Source: an uncultured Bacilli bacterium (lineage in GTDB: Bacteria; Bacillota_I; Bacilli_A; RF39; UBA660). Taken from it: DNA of 17,150 nucleotides. Location of the stretch: positions 1 to 17,150 of the forward strand of contig CAOVIS010000012.1 in assembly GCA_948543905.1 (NCBI GenBank). Reading direction: 5' to 3'. How positions within the stretch are numbered: position 1 is the first letter of the stretch; every line of letters begins with the position of its first letter. Positions 15,775 to 17,150 of this stretch are shown piece by piece. A program made the translations under genes and the position numbers. Under the pieces are notes generated by a model. It did no database searches. It had not been told where the DNA came from and saw only the letters and a list, made by a program, of their open reading frames with translations.

Positions 15775-17150
15775 ATGAAAAAAAGAGTATCAAGAATATC
15801 TTTAGGATTAGTGATAATAGCTCTTATAATGACAATAAGTGGTATGTATCCATCACTTGCATTAAAAGAAAGCATTACTACAGATGCTATTGCTGTAAGT
15901 GCTAATCCTAGTGAAAATTTTATATATTTATCTGATTTGGATTATTTAACTGATTCTGGAATGAGCCAAAATGGCTGGGGTGGTCATGAAATCCAAAAAG
16001 ATAAGAACCAAGATGGAGGAGTTTTAAGTCTCATAATTAATGGTGAAAAAAGATTATTTGCAAAAGGTCTTGGTGTTCATGCAAAAGGACAAGTAACTTT
16101 TGATATATCTGAATATTCAACACAATTTCCAAGATTTATTGCTAAACTTGGTGTTGATGCATCAAGAGGAACAAATGGTAGTATCTGGTTTAGAATTACT
16201 GCATCTAAAGATGGAAAAACTTGGGATAGACTAATAGATAAAACTAGCGTTTTAACAGGCTCAAGTGAAGCTATTGATGTTGATTTAGATGTTACAGAAT
16301 ATAAATATCTTTGTATTTATGTTGATCCAAACGGTTCAAATGCAGCAGATCATGGAACTATAGCTGATGCTCGTTTAGTTACCAAAGATTTTGTCTTAAG
16401 TGATAAAGGAAATTACGCTAAACTTGAAACATTAGATTATTATGATAATATTCTAGGCGTTAACAGTTATGAATACAATTATAAAAATAATTATAAACTT
16501 ATTCTTGAAAGAGAATTAGTACATAAATTAGGTTACTGGAATATTCAATATATTACAGATTTAGATGCTGCAGTATCTGAAACATTAGATTGGATTTTAA
16601 GTAATAATAGAATAATAGAAGAAGTTATTGAAGTTGGCGAGATTTCAGACACTACAAAATTTTTAACTGTTATTTCTGATATATATCACAAATACCAAAA
16701 TGAAATAAATTCAGAAAATGGTTACGTTTATGAAAAAATGATGATAGCTTTAGCAGCTGGATATTCTACTGATAAAATTATATCACCACTTTCATTTAGT
16801 TTTCCATCTCCAACATATGATTATTTAGAGCGTTTTGAAATAATGAAAGATTTATTTGATAATAATAAATTGAAGAAAATTAAAACTAATGATTTACAAG
16901 GAGAATTCGTTAATAATGATTGGTTCAAAGATTATCATGTTGAGTTAATGCGTATGGTAATGCAAGATGGAACAAGTAACGGAGATCTTATTTGGCTTAA
17001 TGGTTTTACATATGAAAAACAAAGCGTAAGTTTCTATATGATAGACTATGTTTCTCCAGTTTACACTCAAGATAAATATTATGCTGAAGCAAACAGAGAA
17101 AAATATGATCAACAATTTTATTTAAGCAAATATAATGTTCCTTATGGTTT
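15775..17150 (+). CDS. Secreted NPCBM-domain protein, 5' part (continues past window)
   Basis: An open frame of at least 458 codons running off the right edge. The N-terminus has the basic tip MKKRVSR and a hydrophobic core to about residue 30, a signal peptide or anchor. An NPCBM-type carbohydrate-binding domain spans about 50-205: YLSDLDYL, NGWGGHEIQKD, LIINGEKRLFAKGLGVHA, a glycine-rich core with GTNGSIWFRI, and a closing ADHGTIADARLV. The rest (LGYWNIQYITDLDAAVSETL, YHKYQNEINSENG, YDYLERFEIMKDLF) is helical and I cannot assign it; an enzymatic domain may follow beyond the window. GGGAGAGA precedes ATG. Two promoters with an AAGTGTAA array imply tight regulation. It probably binds wall or host glycans; the substrate is unknown. 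Confidence 0.88.
   Translation, partial: MKKRVSRISLGLVIIALIMTISGMYPSLALKESITTDAIAVSANPSENFIYLSDLDYLTDSGMSQNGWGGHEIQKDKNQDGGVLSLIINGEKRLFAKGLGVHAKGQVTFDISEYSTQFPRFIAKLGVDASRGTNGSIWFRITASKDGKTWDRLIDKTSVLTGSSEAIDVDLDVTEYKYLCIYVDPNGSNAADHGTIADARLVTKDFVLSDKGNYAKLETLDYYDNILGVNSYEYNYKNNYKLILERELVHKLGYWNIQYITDLDAAVSETLDWILSNNRIIEEVIEVGEISDTTKFLTVISDIYHKYQNEINSENGYVYEKMMIALAAGYSTDKIISPLSFSFPSPTYDYLERFEIMKDLFDNNKLKKIKTNDLQGEFVNNDWFKDYHVELMRMVMQDGTSNGDLIWLNGFTYEKQSVSFYMIDYVSPVYTQDKYYAEANREKYDQQFYLSKYNVPYG

Overview
The window is AT-rich DNA (roughly 30% G+C by eye) from a low-GC Gram-positive bacterium, most likely a Bacillota/Bacilli-type organism. The evidence is HrcA with a CIRCE operator, strong AGGAGG-type ribosome binding sites, sigma-A-like TTGACA/TATAAT promoters, and cell-wall enzymes (a GH25 lysozyme with LysM repeats and a peptidoglycan deacetylase) that imply a murein wall. 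Every tryptophan codon I checked is TGG, so the genetic code looks standard, but none of the 15 visible gene ends uses TGA. I cannot name the species.

Layout. 1-1498: 3' two thirds of topA (DNA topoisomerase I), ending in a hairpin terminator. 1508-3866: a promoter and a two-gene BcrA-type ABC exporter whose ATPase lacks three residues of its Walker A loop. 3900-5120: membrane-anchored peptidoglycan/polysaccharide deacetylase. 5112-5480 (minus): small three-helix membrane protein, overlapping the deacetylase tail to tail. 5536-12028: a heat-shock operon hrcA-grpE-dnaK-pepF-dnaJ, driven by a perfect TTGACA-17-TATAAT promoter with a CIRCE operator at the start site and a second, degenerate CIRCE-like site over the -35; it ends at a shared bidirectional terminator. 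Oligoendopeptidase F sits between dnaK and dnaJ, which is not the textbook order.

12034-12482 (minus): two tandem small XRE-type regulators. 12557-14025: a divergent promoter and a membrane-anchored surface protein split by a -1 frameshift exactly at an A7 run with slippery-heptamer phasing. 14192-15391: secreted GH25 lysozyme with three LysM repeats, starting at TTG. 15415-15534 (minus): a 39-residue, very lysine-rich small protein with its own extended -10 promoter. 15637-17150: tandem promoters threaded through three copies of AAGTGTAA, then the start of a large secreted NPCBM-domain protein that runs off the end.

The genes form two themes: protein quality control (HrcA represses, GrpE/DnaK/DnaJ refold, PepF trims peptides) and cell-envelope construction or remodelling (deacetylase, lysozyme, NPCBM protein, split surface protein, ABC exporter). 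The points most worth a second look are the A7 frameshift, the P-loop deletion, the AAGTGTAA promoter array and the pepF insertion in the chaperone operon. No rRNA, tRNA, CRISPR array or transposase was seen, and there is no gene-free stretch longer than about 240 bases.
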